Below are positions 1 through 7,300 of a stretch of DNA of 42,920 bases, piece by piece. The stretch is from contig JAICQL010000044.1 of NCBI GenBank assembly GCA_025937895.1, forward strand, positions 1 to 42,920, in the 5' to 3' direction. The translations under genes were made by a program, and so were the position numbers. Positions within the stretch are counted from its first letter, which is position 1; the number at the start of each line of letters is the position of its first letter. The notes beneath the pieces were generated by a model. The model was not told the origin of the DNA. It saw only the letters and a list, made by a program, of their open reading frames with translations, and made no database searches. The stretch comes from Polyangiaceae bacterium (lineage in GTDB: Bacteria; Myxococcota_A; Polyangia; Polyangiales; Polyangiaceae).

Positions 1-220
1 CGCCGGCGACACCGACCACGCCGGCGCTGAGCACCGTCAGCTTGCCCGCGCTGGTGCTCAGCCAGGCGAAAGCCTTGGAGCTGAGCAGACCGACGCTGCT
101 GCCCACGCCCAGCGCCACGAGCAGCTTGGCCTGGCTGGTGGCGGGCGGACGGTGCGACCTGCCTGCCTCGAGCAAGGCCCGGGTCAGCTCATCCGCGTTG
201 TCGTCGAGCAGCTTCTTCAT
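1..220 (-). CDS. Small hydrophobic protein, possible anti-sigma-like partner (partial, runs off window)
   Basis: An open frame begins with ATG at 220 and runs off the left edge, giving 73 visible residues. The N-terminus is MKKLLDDNADELTRALLEAG. It is followed by a hydrophobic Ala/Gly/Val/Leu-rich stretch from about residue 32 that suggests a membrane segment. The ATG overlaps the stop of the upstream sigma factor gene as ATGA (217-220), so the two are almost certainly co-transcribed and translationally coupled. Short proteins of this layout often follow ECF sigma genes in myxobacteria, which suggests a regulatory membrane partner. That role is inferred from position only: no zinc-binding anti-sigma motif (HxxxCxxC) is visible in the part present. 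Confidence 0.7.
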   Translation of the reverse strand, partial: MKKLLDDNADELTRALLEAGRSHRPPATSQAKLLVALGVGSSVGLLSSKAFAWLSTSAGKLTVLSAGVVGVAG

Positions 221-873
221 GGTGGTGAAGTCTCGGTTGAGGTCTGGAGCAGCGCGATCTCCGTCTGAAAAAAGGCGCGCGCGCGGCGCAAGCGCGAAGC
301 CACCGTGCCGCCGGGGATGGCCAGCAACTCTGCGATCTGAGGGACAGAGAGATCTTCGAGCTCGAACAGGATGAAGGCCTCTTTCAAGTTCTCGGGCATC
401 CGCTCCAGGATGCGATCGAGCTGGCGGCGAGCCTGATTGCGCGCGGCCACGGCCTCCAGATCCGGAGCGGCATCTACCAGGCGGTCTGGATCGGGTGCCA
501 CGTGATTCTGCGAGCTCTGCGCCCTGCGCCGGAACTCCTTGGCCACGCGCAGTGCGACACCGTAGAGAAACGCACGTTCACTGCCGGGCTTGATGCTCAG
601 GCCCTCACGCGTGACGAGCACCATGAACACCTGCTGAGCCGCGTCATCCACCTCCGCCTCGGCCACGCCGAGGCGCGCCAGCAGACGCCAGATGAAATCG
701 TAGTGCTCCACCACCAGGCGCCGCAGGAGCTGCGCTGGCAGGCGCGCGCCCTCTGCGGGGCTAGACCCAGGGGCCGGGTCGCGAGTGAGGAGCTCCAAAG
801 CCAACGCCTGATAATGACGCGCTTCGCTCGCGGCGATCACCGGCTCGGCTGAAATAGCTGCGCCCGCGTGCAA
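217..873 (-). CDS. RNA polymerase sigma factor, ECF (sigma-70 family)
   Basis: A 218-residue ECF-type sigma factor, expected to direct RNA polymerase to a small regulon. Region 2 lies at about residues 50-118, with the acidic AEVDDAAQQVFMVLV helix. Region 4 lies at about 150-202, containing LERMPENLKEAFILFELED and the helix-turn-helix VPQIAELLAIPGGTVASRLRRAR. Regions 1 and 3 are absent, as usual for the class. The longest frame starts at a TTG (873). A GTG at 840 is a plausible alternative, and neither has a clear Shine-Dalgarno sequence. Its stop overlaps the start of the small hydrophobic protein, which suggests that product controls or works with this sigma factor. The target promoters cannot be told from this window. 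Confidence 0.9.
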   Translation of the reverse strand: MHAGAAISAEPVIAASEARHYQALALELLTRDPAPGSSPAEGARLPAQLLRRLVVEHYDFIWRLLARLGVAEAEVDDAAQQVFMVLVTREGLSIKPGSERAFLYGVALRVAKEFRRRAQSSQNHVAPDPDRLVDAAPDLEAVAARNQARRQLDRILERMPENLKEAFILFELEDLSVPQIAELLAIPGGTVASRLRRARAFFQTEIALLQTSTETSPP

Positions 874-959
874 ACGACAGAGGCTGGCTGCAACGCGCTG
901 CAGGCCGAACGGTCTAGGGATGGCGGCACCCGGCGGGCCTGGGGTATGGTGTCGGAGGA

Positions 960-1340
960 ATGCTCCGATCGGGGACAGCTGGGCCGTGGCTACTGCCTTT
1001 GCTCTGCGCGCTGGCCTGCGGCGATCGCGTCATCGTAGCTCGCGGCCTGTCGCTGGTCTCTGCCGCACAATCCAGCGATGACGCGGGCTTTGGAGAGCTG
1101 GGCTTCGAAGGGCTGGAGCCCGCACCCGCAGATGCCGGAGTCGATGCTGCCGACGGCGGCACGGCCGAGCTGTCCGACGCCGGGCAACCGAGCCCAGGCG
1201 CGCACCCGGCCTCGCCCGCCTTTCCGCTGGTGCCACGCGGCGAGGGCCACGGCGCCGCACGCGACAAAGAGCCGAAGGTCGACAAGCCCGGAGAGCTCGA
1301 GCGCGACGCCGGGCACGGCAGCTTTCTGGGCCACGACTAG
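960..1340 (+). CDS. Small Asp/Ala/Gly-rich lipoprotein, unknown function
   Basis: A 126-residue protein with a lipoprotein signal peptide: the hydrophobic core WLLPLLCALAC places the lipidated cysteine at residue 20. The mature part has low complexity, rich in Asp, Ala, Gly and Pro, with no recognisable domain. Such Asp/Ala-rich short lipoproteins are common in Myxococcota. A GGAGG sits only one base before the ATG, closer than ideal, but no other in-frame start keeps the signal peptide. Its stop TAG and the stop of the convergent permease gene share the palindrome CTAG (1337-1340). The reverse strand here is open for a long way, but only this frame gives a sensible signal peptide. Function unknown. 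Confidence 0.6.
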   Translation: MLRSGTAGPWLLPLLCALACGDRVIVARGLSLVSAAQSSDDAGFGELGFEGLEPAPADAGVDAADGGTAELSDAGQPSPGAHPASPAFPLVPRGEGHGAARDKEPKVDKPGELERDAGHGSFLGHD

Positions 1341-3898
1341 AGCGCTGCGCCGCTGAGCATCAGCGCGTTGTACGTCATGTGGGCCGCGATGGGCGTGGCG
1401 AGCCAGCCGGTGCGCTCGTAGGCGGCGGCGGCGAGCAGGGCCATCAGGAACACGGGCAGTGCTGCCACTGCGGGGTGCACCAGCGCGAAGACCAGGGCGC
1501 TGGCCAGCACGGCCTGCCTGGCCCGGAGCGAGCGGCGCAGCCCGCGATACAGGATGCCGCGGAAGATGAGCTCTTCGAACAGTGGAGCCGCGAGCACGGC
1601 CAGCACCACGAACCACACCTGCAGCTCGCCTTGCTCGAGGCCAGGCAGCCCGCTGCGGCTCTGCTCTGCCCACTCGCGCAGCCACTCCACGCGCTCCACC
1701 ACCATGCCATAGATGAGCGCGAGCACGCCCGCGAGCAGCCCGGCACCGATACCGAGCCCGAGCGCGCGCGCGCTGCGCAGAACACCTGACGGTGGAGGGA
1801 GCCCGAGCGCGCTCAGCACGCGCGGCACCCCGCTGCGCGACAGCGCCAGCACCGCTGCCAGGCTCACCGTCACCCCTGCCAGCGCAAATGCGCTCAGGAG
1901 CCCCCTGCCCTCTGCCTCGGGCGTGCCGCGGAACAGGAACGAGAACGAGCCCTGCAGCACGAAGAAGCCGAGGGCTGCGATGATGCCGTCGGCGACGGCG
2001 ATCTGCGGCACCGGCGCCGCGCTGGGATCGAGCAGATACGGCAGGTGATCTTTCAGCTTCTGCCACAGGGCGTAGGCCAGCAGCGCCGAGAGCACCAGCT
2101 GCACGAGCTTGGCCCAGAGCGAGGGCGTATAGATCGAATACGCGAACAGCGCGCTGAGCGTCATGAACAGGTACATGCTGCCCACGCGCACGCGGCGGCG
2201 CGGCTCGGCCCCCAGCGGGTCGGTGCCCAGGCTGCCGATGCCCAGCGCGATCACTCCGTAGAGCGCGATACCCACCGCAGCCAGCAACAGGTGCGGCAGC
2301 GCCGGCAAGAGCATCTGCGGCGCACGCCAGAAAGCCAGGAGCAGCGCGCCACAGGCGAACAGGTACGCCACGGCGAGCCACACGCGCAGCTTGTGCAGCA
2401 GCATGATCTCGAGCCGCTCGGGCACGGTGTACAGCAGCCAGAGCGCCTGGCCCTCGCTGGCCAGCGCGCTGCACGCGCCCGTGGCGAGCGACAGCACGGC
2501 GACGGCATACGCAGCGGTGGCGATGTGCTGCGGCCCGCCGGTGATGTCCTCGAGCAAGCGAGGGTTGAGCCAGAACTGCATGCCGAACACCAGCAGCGGC
2601 GTCAGGAAGATCTGCGCGCGCAAGCGTGGATCGCGCAGCAGCGCGCGCAGCTCCTTGTAGGAGACACCAGCCCAGAGCTGGCGCCCGCGCGCCGCAGTCT
2701 GCACCTGGGCAGCGGCGCCGCGGCGGCCCTGCAGCCCTTCGCCACTGGTCACCCCCGCGCGCACCCAGCGCTCCGCCAGCCACACGCAGCCGCCGAGCCA
2801 GAGCGCGCAGCAAAGCGCCGCGCCGAGCCCGGCGCTCAGCGCTCGCTCGCCGCTGACCAGCCACAGCGGCAAGCAGGGTGGCAAGAACAGCAGCGGCAGC
2901 GGCAAGCGCTCGCTCCAGGTGACGAGCCAGTCTACCTGCCGCGAGTAGGCGATACCGATACCCGCCACGAGCGAGAGCACCGCCAGGGAGACCAGGAGCG
3001 CCTGCAAGCGCGAGGTCCAGACCGCCGACAGATAGCGACGCGCACCGCTCTCCACCAGCACGCGCAGCCCGCCGGACAGGAGCGCCTGGTAGGCGGTGGC
3101 GCCTGCGGCCAGCAGCAGCGCCAGCCAGCCAAGCCCCGCGCACCAGTAGAGCACCGTGTAGAACGGAAAGATCACCGGCCACACCAGCTGTCCGCTGAAC
3201 AGCGCGGAACAGGCGCGCGCCAGGAACAGCGCACGCGCTCGCACGGGAAAGGTAAACAGCCACTCCAGGTGGAAGCCGACCCGCGAGAGGTGCTCGTCGC
3301 TGCCCGCGGTGTGTTGCATCAGCTGGGCAATGGACAGCAGGAACGCGACGATGGCCAGGGGCCGCAGCAGCAACAGCTCGTCGTCGCCCTGATACCAGAC
3401 CTCACTGCTCGGCCAGAAGACGACGCTGGGCAGCCGCGTCTCGCGAAAGCCGTCGGGCCCGTGCTCGCGAAATGCCTGCCGCAGCGCCTCGCGCCGCTCG
3501 GCGCGCGCCTCCTGATCCTGGATACGGCCGGTGTCGCGCGCCAGGATCTCGCCGAACACGCGCTCGCGCTCCGCCGCCGGCGCCGAGCGGAGCTGCCACC
3601 AGTCCAGCTGCGAGAGCACCGGCCGGTCCACTTCTGCGCGCCGCTCCGCCGCCATCGATACATGCTGAATCAAGGAGGTCGAGCCGCGTACCGCCTGGTA
3701 GCCGAACAGCAGCAGCGCAAACACCATCAGCACCCGGCCAGTCGCCGGCTTGCGCCCCGTGGCGGCGCGCTCTCCCGGCCTCTGGCGGCGAGCGGCAAGC
3801 GCGCTCCAGCGATTGGCGAAGCGCGCCCACGAAAGCAGCCCGATCAGATAGACAACGCGCCACGTCGCGGGCGGGCGCGCTGGTTGGCCCTCGCTCAC
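1337..3898 (-). CDS. ABC-2 type permease fused to a CPBP (CAAX-like) intramembrane metalloprotease
   Basis: An 853-residue membrane protein with two parts. The N-terminal about 560 residues carry several hydrophobic segments and large soluble loops typical of ABC-2 export permeases. The C-terminal about 250 residues form a CPBP/Abi intramembrane protease domain with a complete motif set: E775-E776 and R780 (EExxxR in FEELIFRG), F804-H808 (FALVH), and H840-N844 (HMTYN). The start is GTG at 3898 and overlaps the ATPase stop as GTGA, so the two form an operon. The pairing suggests an exporter whose permease can also cleave, or hold, a membrane substrate. The substrate is unknown. CPBP domains fused to ABC-2 permeases occur elsewhere, so the architecture is unusual rather than unique. 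Confidence 0.88.
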   Translation of the reverse strand: MSEGQPARPPATWRVVYLIGLLSWARFANRWSALAARRQRPGERAATGRKPATGRVLMVFALLLFGYQAVRGSTSLIQHVSMAAERRAEVDRPVLSQLDWWQLRSAPAAERERVFGEILARDTGRIQDQEARAERREALRQAFREHGPDGFRETRLPSVVFWPSSEVWYQGDDELLLLRPLAIVAFLLSIAQLMQHTAGSDEHLSRVGFHLEWLFTFPVRARALFLARACSALFSGQLVWPVIFPFYTVLYWCAGLGWLALLLAAGATAYQALLSGGLRVLVESGARRYLSAVWTSRLQALLVSLAVLSLVAGIGIAYSRQVDWLVTWSERLPLPLLFLPPCLPLWLVSGERALSAGLGAALCCALWLGGCVWLAERWVRAGVTSGEGLQGRRGAAAQVQTAARGRQLWAGVSYKELRALLRDPRLRAQIFLTPLLVFGMQFWLNPRLLEDITGGPQHIATAAYAVAVLSLATGACSALASEGQALWLLYTVPERLEIMLLHKLRVWLAVAYLFACGALLLAFWRAPQMLLPALPHLLLAAVGIALYGVIALGIGSLGTDPLGAEPRRRVRVGSMYLFMTLSALFAYSIYTPSLWAKLVQLVLSALLAYALWQKLKDHLPYLLDPSAAPVPQIAVADGIIAALGFFVLQGSFSFLFRGTPEAEGRGLLSAFALAGVTVSLAAVLALSRSGVPRVLSALGLPPPSGVLRSARALGLGIGAGLLAGVLALIYGMVVERVEWLREWAEQSRSGLPGLEQGELQVWFVVLAVLAAPLFEELIFRGILYRGLRRSLRARQAVLASALVFALVHPAVAALPVFLMALLAAAAYERTGWLATPIAAHMTYNALMLSGAAL

Positions 3899-4683
3899 GC
3901 CGGAGCTCCCGGCTCCTCGGTGCGCGCCGGCACGACCTCCGGCGCTGCCACGGCAAAGAAGATCTCCTCCAGCGAGCGACTTTCACCGCGCTCGCGCCGC
4001 AGCTCCTCCAGCGTGCCCACGGCGGCGATGCGGCCGTTGGTCATGATGGCCACGCGCTCGCACAGCCGCTCCACCTGATCGAGCAGGTGTGAGCTGAGCA
4101 AGATGGTAGTGCCCTGCCGCTGGCGCTCGAGCAGCAGCTGATTGAGGCTGCGGGTTGCCAGCGGGTCGAGCCCGCTGCTCGGCTCGTCCAGGATCAAGAG
4201 CATAGGCTCGTGCAGGAGCGCGCACACCAGCGCCAGCTTCTTCTTCATGCCGCGCGAGTAGTTGACCGCGTAGTCACCGAGCGCCTCCGCCAGCGCCAGG
4301 CGCTCGACCAGCGGTGCCGAACGCGCCGCCAGCAGCTCGCGCGGCAGGCCGTGCAGCGCGCCCGCAAACTCGATGATCTCGCGGCCGCGCAGGTAGTCGT
4401 AAAAGGCCGGATCATCCGGCAGGTAGCCGACGATGCGCTTGAGCTCGACCCGCTGCTCGAAGCAGTCGAGCTGGGCGATGCGAGCCGAGCCGGCGCTCGG
4501 CTTGAGAAAACCCATCAAGATGCGCAACGTGGTGGTCTTGCCCGCGCCGTTGGGCCCGAGCAGTGCAAACAGCTCCCCGCGCCCCACCTGCAGGCTCAGG
4601 TCGCTGACGGCGCTGAGCTCTCCGTAACGCTTGCTCAGGCCCTCGATCTGCAGCATCGGTGGACCCGCCAGCTCCTGCGCCAT
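3895..4683 (-). CDS. ABC transporter ATP-binding protein
   Basis: A 262-residue ABC ATPase that powers the permease encoded directly downstream. Counting from the ATG at 4683: Walker A GPNGAGKT at 43-50, signature YSRGMKKKL at about 142-150 (a divergent LSGGQ typical of ABC-2 exporters), Walker B LLILDEPSSGLD at 162-173, and H-loop SSH at 197-199. The sequence resembles the CcmA/NatA-like export ATPases. Candidate starts are TTG 4710, ATG 4683 (GGAG 12 bases upstream) and ATG 4656, where the conserved MLQIEGLSKRYG begins. I chose 4683. It is divergent from the S46 peptidase gene, with about 146 bases between the starts. Confidence 0.93.
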   Translation of the reverse strand: MAQELAGPPMLQIEGLSKRYGELSAVSDLSLQVGRGELFALLGPNGAGKTTTLRILMGFLKPSAGSARIAQLDCFEQRVELKRIVGYLPDDPAFYDYLRGREIIEFAGALHGLPRELLAARSAPLVERLALAEALGDYAVNYSRGMKKKLALVCALLHEPMLLILDEPSSGLDPLATRSLNQLLLERQRQGTTILLSSHLLDQVERLCERVAIMTNGRIAAVGTLEELRRERGESRSLEEIFFAVAAPEVVPARTEEPGAPA

Positions 4684-4829
4684 GCGTGCCAGTTTCTCCG
4701 AAGCGAGCAATTTTGCAAAGGGCGCGCCCGACGGCCGCTCGTGGCCTGCGGCAGGGCGTGCGACCAGGTCCGCAGCAGGGCTCGAATTGTGATCGCCTGC
4801 AGCGAGACGGAGTATTACCGTCGCGCCCC

Positions 4830-6926
4830 ATGAAACTGCGTTCGTTGTGGGGCTCCGGCGTCTGGGCCGCGCTCACGGTGGTTGGGGGCAGCCTGCTGAG
4901 CTCTGCCGTGCAGGCCGATGAGGGCATGTGGCCGTTCGATCACCTGCCCAAGGCCGCGCTGAAGAAGAAGTACGATTTCGATGCCACGGATGCCTGGGTG
5001 GCGCACCTGCGCAAGTCCTCTGTGCGCCTGGCCAACGGCTGCTCTGGCAGCTTCGTCTCCGGCAGCGGGCTCACGCTGACCAACCATCACTGCGCGCAGG
5101 ATTGCCTGTCACGGCTCTCCACCCCGCAGCAGGATTTGATGAAGAGCGGCTTCTACGCCAAGGCGGCGAGCGATGAGCGAGTCTGCCCCGGCCTCACCGT
5201 GCAGCAGCTGGGTGACATCACCGACGTGACGGCGCGCGTGCAGCAGGCCACCAAGGGCCTGAGCGGCGAGGCCTTTCACCAGGCCTTCCGCGCCGAGGGC
5301 GCCCGCATCGAGAAGGAGTGCGCCACCAGTGAGCAGCTGACCTGCGAGGTGGTCAGCCTGTATCACGGTGGCCTGTACCAGCTGTATCAGTTCCGGCGCT
5401 ACTCCGACGTGCGGCTGGTGTTTGCGCCGGAGCTCGACATCGCCGCATTTGGCGGCGACCCGGACAACTTCAACTTCCCCCGCTACGACCTGGACATGAC
5501 GTTCCTGCGTGCGTACGAGGATGGCAAGCCCGCCGTGACCGCGGATCATCTGCGCTGGGCCAGCACCCCGCTGCAGCCGAATGATCTGACGTTCGTGTCC
5601 GGTAACCCCGGCTCCACCGAGCGCTTGCGCACCATCGCGCAGCTCGAGTACCTGCGCGACCACGCGCTGCCCGACGCGCTGATCGAGCTGGCGCAGTACC
5701 GTGGCTTCCTGAGCGAATACGCCGAGCGCGGGCCGGAGGCCAAGCGTTTCGCATCGGCGGAGCTGTTTGGAGTGGAGAACGCCTTCAAGGCCACGCGCGG
5801 CGAGCGCGAGGCGCTGCTGGAGCCCGCGTTCTTCCGCCGCCTGGTGCAGGCGGAGCAGCAGCTGAAGGCGCGCATCGGCTCGAAGCCAGAGTGGAAGAGC
5901 AAATACGGCGGGGCCTGGGCCGCGATCGCCGAAGCGCAGGCCAAGGCTGCCGCCATGGAAGACGAGCTGAAGTGGATCGAAGGCGGCTTCCGCCCGGCCT
6001 GGGCCAAGACTAGCCTGTTCTCCTGGGCGCGCACCCTGGTGCGCGGAGGCGCCGAGCGCCAGAAGAAGAATGAGGAGCGGCTGGAGGAGTTCGCCGATGC
6101 GCGCCTGCCGCAGGTGCAGCAGCGGCTGCTGGCGCAGCGCCCGCTGAACCAGCAGTTCGAGATCGCCAAGCTGACGTTCGGGCTCACCGCGCTGCGCGAG
6201 CACCTCGGCACGGACCACCCGTTCGTGAAGAAGGTGCTGGGCAAGGCCTCGCCCGCGGAGCTGGCGAGCGCGCTGATCAAGGGCTCCAGCCTGGACAAGC
6301 CAGAGGAGCGCAAGCGCCTCTGGGAGGGCGGGCAGGCCGCCGTGCTGGCGTCGAAGGATCGAATGATCCAGCTGGCCCTGGCCATCGACGCGGAGGGCCG
6401 CGCAGTGCGCGCTCGCTACGAGAACGAGGTCGAGTCCGTGCTGACCAAGAACTCGGAGCTGGTCGCTCAGGCGCGCTTCGCGGTGTACGGCATGACGTCG
6501 TACCCCGACGCCACGTTCTCACCGCGCCTGTCCTTCGGCACGGTGCGCGGCTGGCGAGAGGACGGCAAGTGGGTGCCCGCGTTCACCACCATCGGCGGCG
6601 CCTTCGAGCGCGCCACGGGTCGCCCGCCCTACGCGCTGCCCAAGAGCTGGCTCGATCACCGCGGCCAGCTGAAGCTGGATACCCCCTTCAACTTCGTCAC
6701 CGACAACGACATCGTCGGGGGCAACTCCGGTTCACCGCTGGTCAATCGCCAGGGGGAGCTCGCCGGCCTGATCTTTGACGGCAACATCCACTCGCTGGGC
6801 GGCTCGTACGGCTTCGACATCGCCCGGAACCGCGCGGTGGCCGTGGATGCGCGCGCCATCCTGCACGCGCTGGACGTCGTGTACGGCGCGCAGCGGGTCA
6901 GCGCGGAGCTCGGCGCCAAGCAGTAG
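4830..6926 (+). CDS. S46 family dipeptidyl-peptidase, DPP7-like, secreted
   Basis: A 698-residue serine peptidase with a signal peptide ending near residue 29 (SSAVQA|DEG). S46 enzymes remove dipeptides from peptide N-termini in the periplasm or outside the cell. The triad is visible: His in LTNHHC (86/87), Asp222 in FPRYDLD, and Ser633 in GGNSGSPLVN. The FGGDPDNFNFPRY block is also characteristic. The specificity position 18 residues after the catalytic Ser is Gly (in FDGN). In the family, Gly there marks DPP7-type enzymes (hydrophobic residues) and Arg marks DPP11 (Asp/Glu). The frame is open from 4659, but ATG 4830 is chosen because it gives the signal peptide. Length matches the family (about 700-720). 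Confidence 0.93.
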   Translation: MKLRSLWGSGVWAALTVVGGSLLSSAVQADEGMWPFDHLPKAALKKKYDFDATDAWVAHLRKSSVRLANGCSGSFVSGSGLTLTNHHCAQDCLSRLSTPQQDLMKSGFYAKAASDERVCPGLTVQQLGDITDVTARVQQATKGLSGEAFHQAFRAEGARIEKECATSEQLTCEVVSLYHGGLYQLYQFRRYSDVRLVFAPELDIAAFGGDPDNFNFPRYDLDMTFLRAYEDGKPAVTADHLRWASTPLQPNDLTFVSGNPGSTERLRTIAQLEYLRDHALPDALIELAQYRGFLSEYAERGPEAKRFASAELFGVENAFKATRGEREALLEPAFFRRLVQAEQQLKARIGSKPEWKSKYGGAWAAIAEAQAKAAAMEDELKWIEGGFRPAWAKTSLFSWARTLVRGGAERQKKNEERLEEFADARLPQVQQRLLAQRPLNQQFEIAKLTFGLTALREHLGTDHPFVKKVLGKASPAELASALIKGSSLDKPEERKRLWEGGQAAVLASKDRMIQLALAIDAEGRAVRARYENEVESVLTKNSELVAQARFAVYGMTSYPDATFSPRLSFGTVRGWREDGKWVPAFTTIGGAFERATGRPPYALPKSWLDHRGQLKLDTPFNFVTDNDIVGGNSGSPLVNRQGELAGLIFDGNIHSLGGSYGFDIARNRAVAVDARAILHALDVVYGAQRVSAELGAKQ

Positions 6927-6928
6927 CT

Positions 6929-6995
6929 CAGTGAAATAAATCCGCGAAGTAGCTCCGCGAAGTAAATCCGCGGCGGCCCCCTCCGGGGGGGCCGC
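6929..6995 (+). terminator. Repeat-containing hairpin after the S46 peptidase gene
   Basis: Just after the stop codon there are three close copies of TCCGCG, two of them followed by AAGTA. Then comes a 9-bp perfect stem, GCGGCCCCC (6973-6981) with GGGGGCCGC (6987-6995) and a 5-base loop. No T-run follows, so it may stabilise the 3' end or act as a GC-only terminator. Confidence 0.45.
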
Positions 6996-7099
6996 TGCGG
7001 CCTCTGCGCCTCAGTACCTCGATCTGGAAGACGGACCCGCTGCTCCTTCCGCTGCCCAGTGGGCGGTGGCCCGGAGCCGGCATCCACCACGAGCCCGAT

Positions 7100-7149
7100 G
7101 CTATCGAAAGTGGTTCTCAATAGCAATACTTTCGTCACGGGCCCGTGAC
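7100..7149. promoter_or_regulatory. Cluster of inverted repeats in the gap before the TPR gene
   Basis: The 374-base gap 6927-7300 holds no convincing gene. It contains CGAAAGT (7105-7111) inverted as ACTTTCG (7128-7134), interleaved with GCTAT (7100-7104) / ATAGC (7120-7124), directly followed by a perfect 16-bp palindrome GTCACGGGCCCGTGAC (7134-7149). Further on, GTCACA (7211-7216) is mirrored by TGTGAC (7259-7264). The block is more AT-rich than its surroundings and lies 150-200 bases upstream of the TPR gene, so it could be a promoter with operators. The binding protein is unknown. Confidence 0.4.
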
Positions 7150-7300
7150 AGCGCCGGCGCGGCCCCGGCACGGGCTCCGAAGCGGCGGAACGGCCTCTGC
7201 TGCGCTCTTCGTCACACTGTTCCGGGCGGCGTCACGCCTCTCTCCTCGAAGACCCAATGTGACCCCCGGCGCGCGGCTCCGGGGGAAGAGAGAGGCTGCC

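Noticed and set aside
990..3263. Long minus-strand open frame overlapping the ABC permease gene
   Set aside because: It is a shadow of the permease in another frame: Arg/Ala-rich with no family marks. High GC makes such long false frames common.
2045..4078. Long plus-strand open frame of 677 residues opposite the ABC operon
   Set aside because: Gln/Arg/His-rich composition, antisense to two well-supported genes; no domain.
7105..7134. Possible Fur box around GGTTCTCAATAGCAATACT
   Set aside because: The match to the Fur consensus is too weak; kept only as an unspecified inverted repeat.
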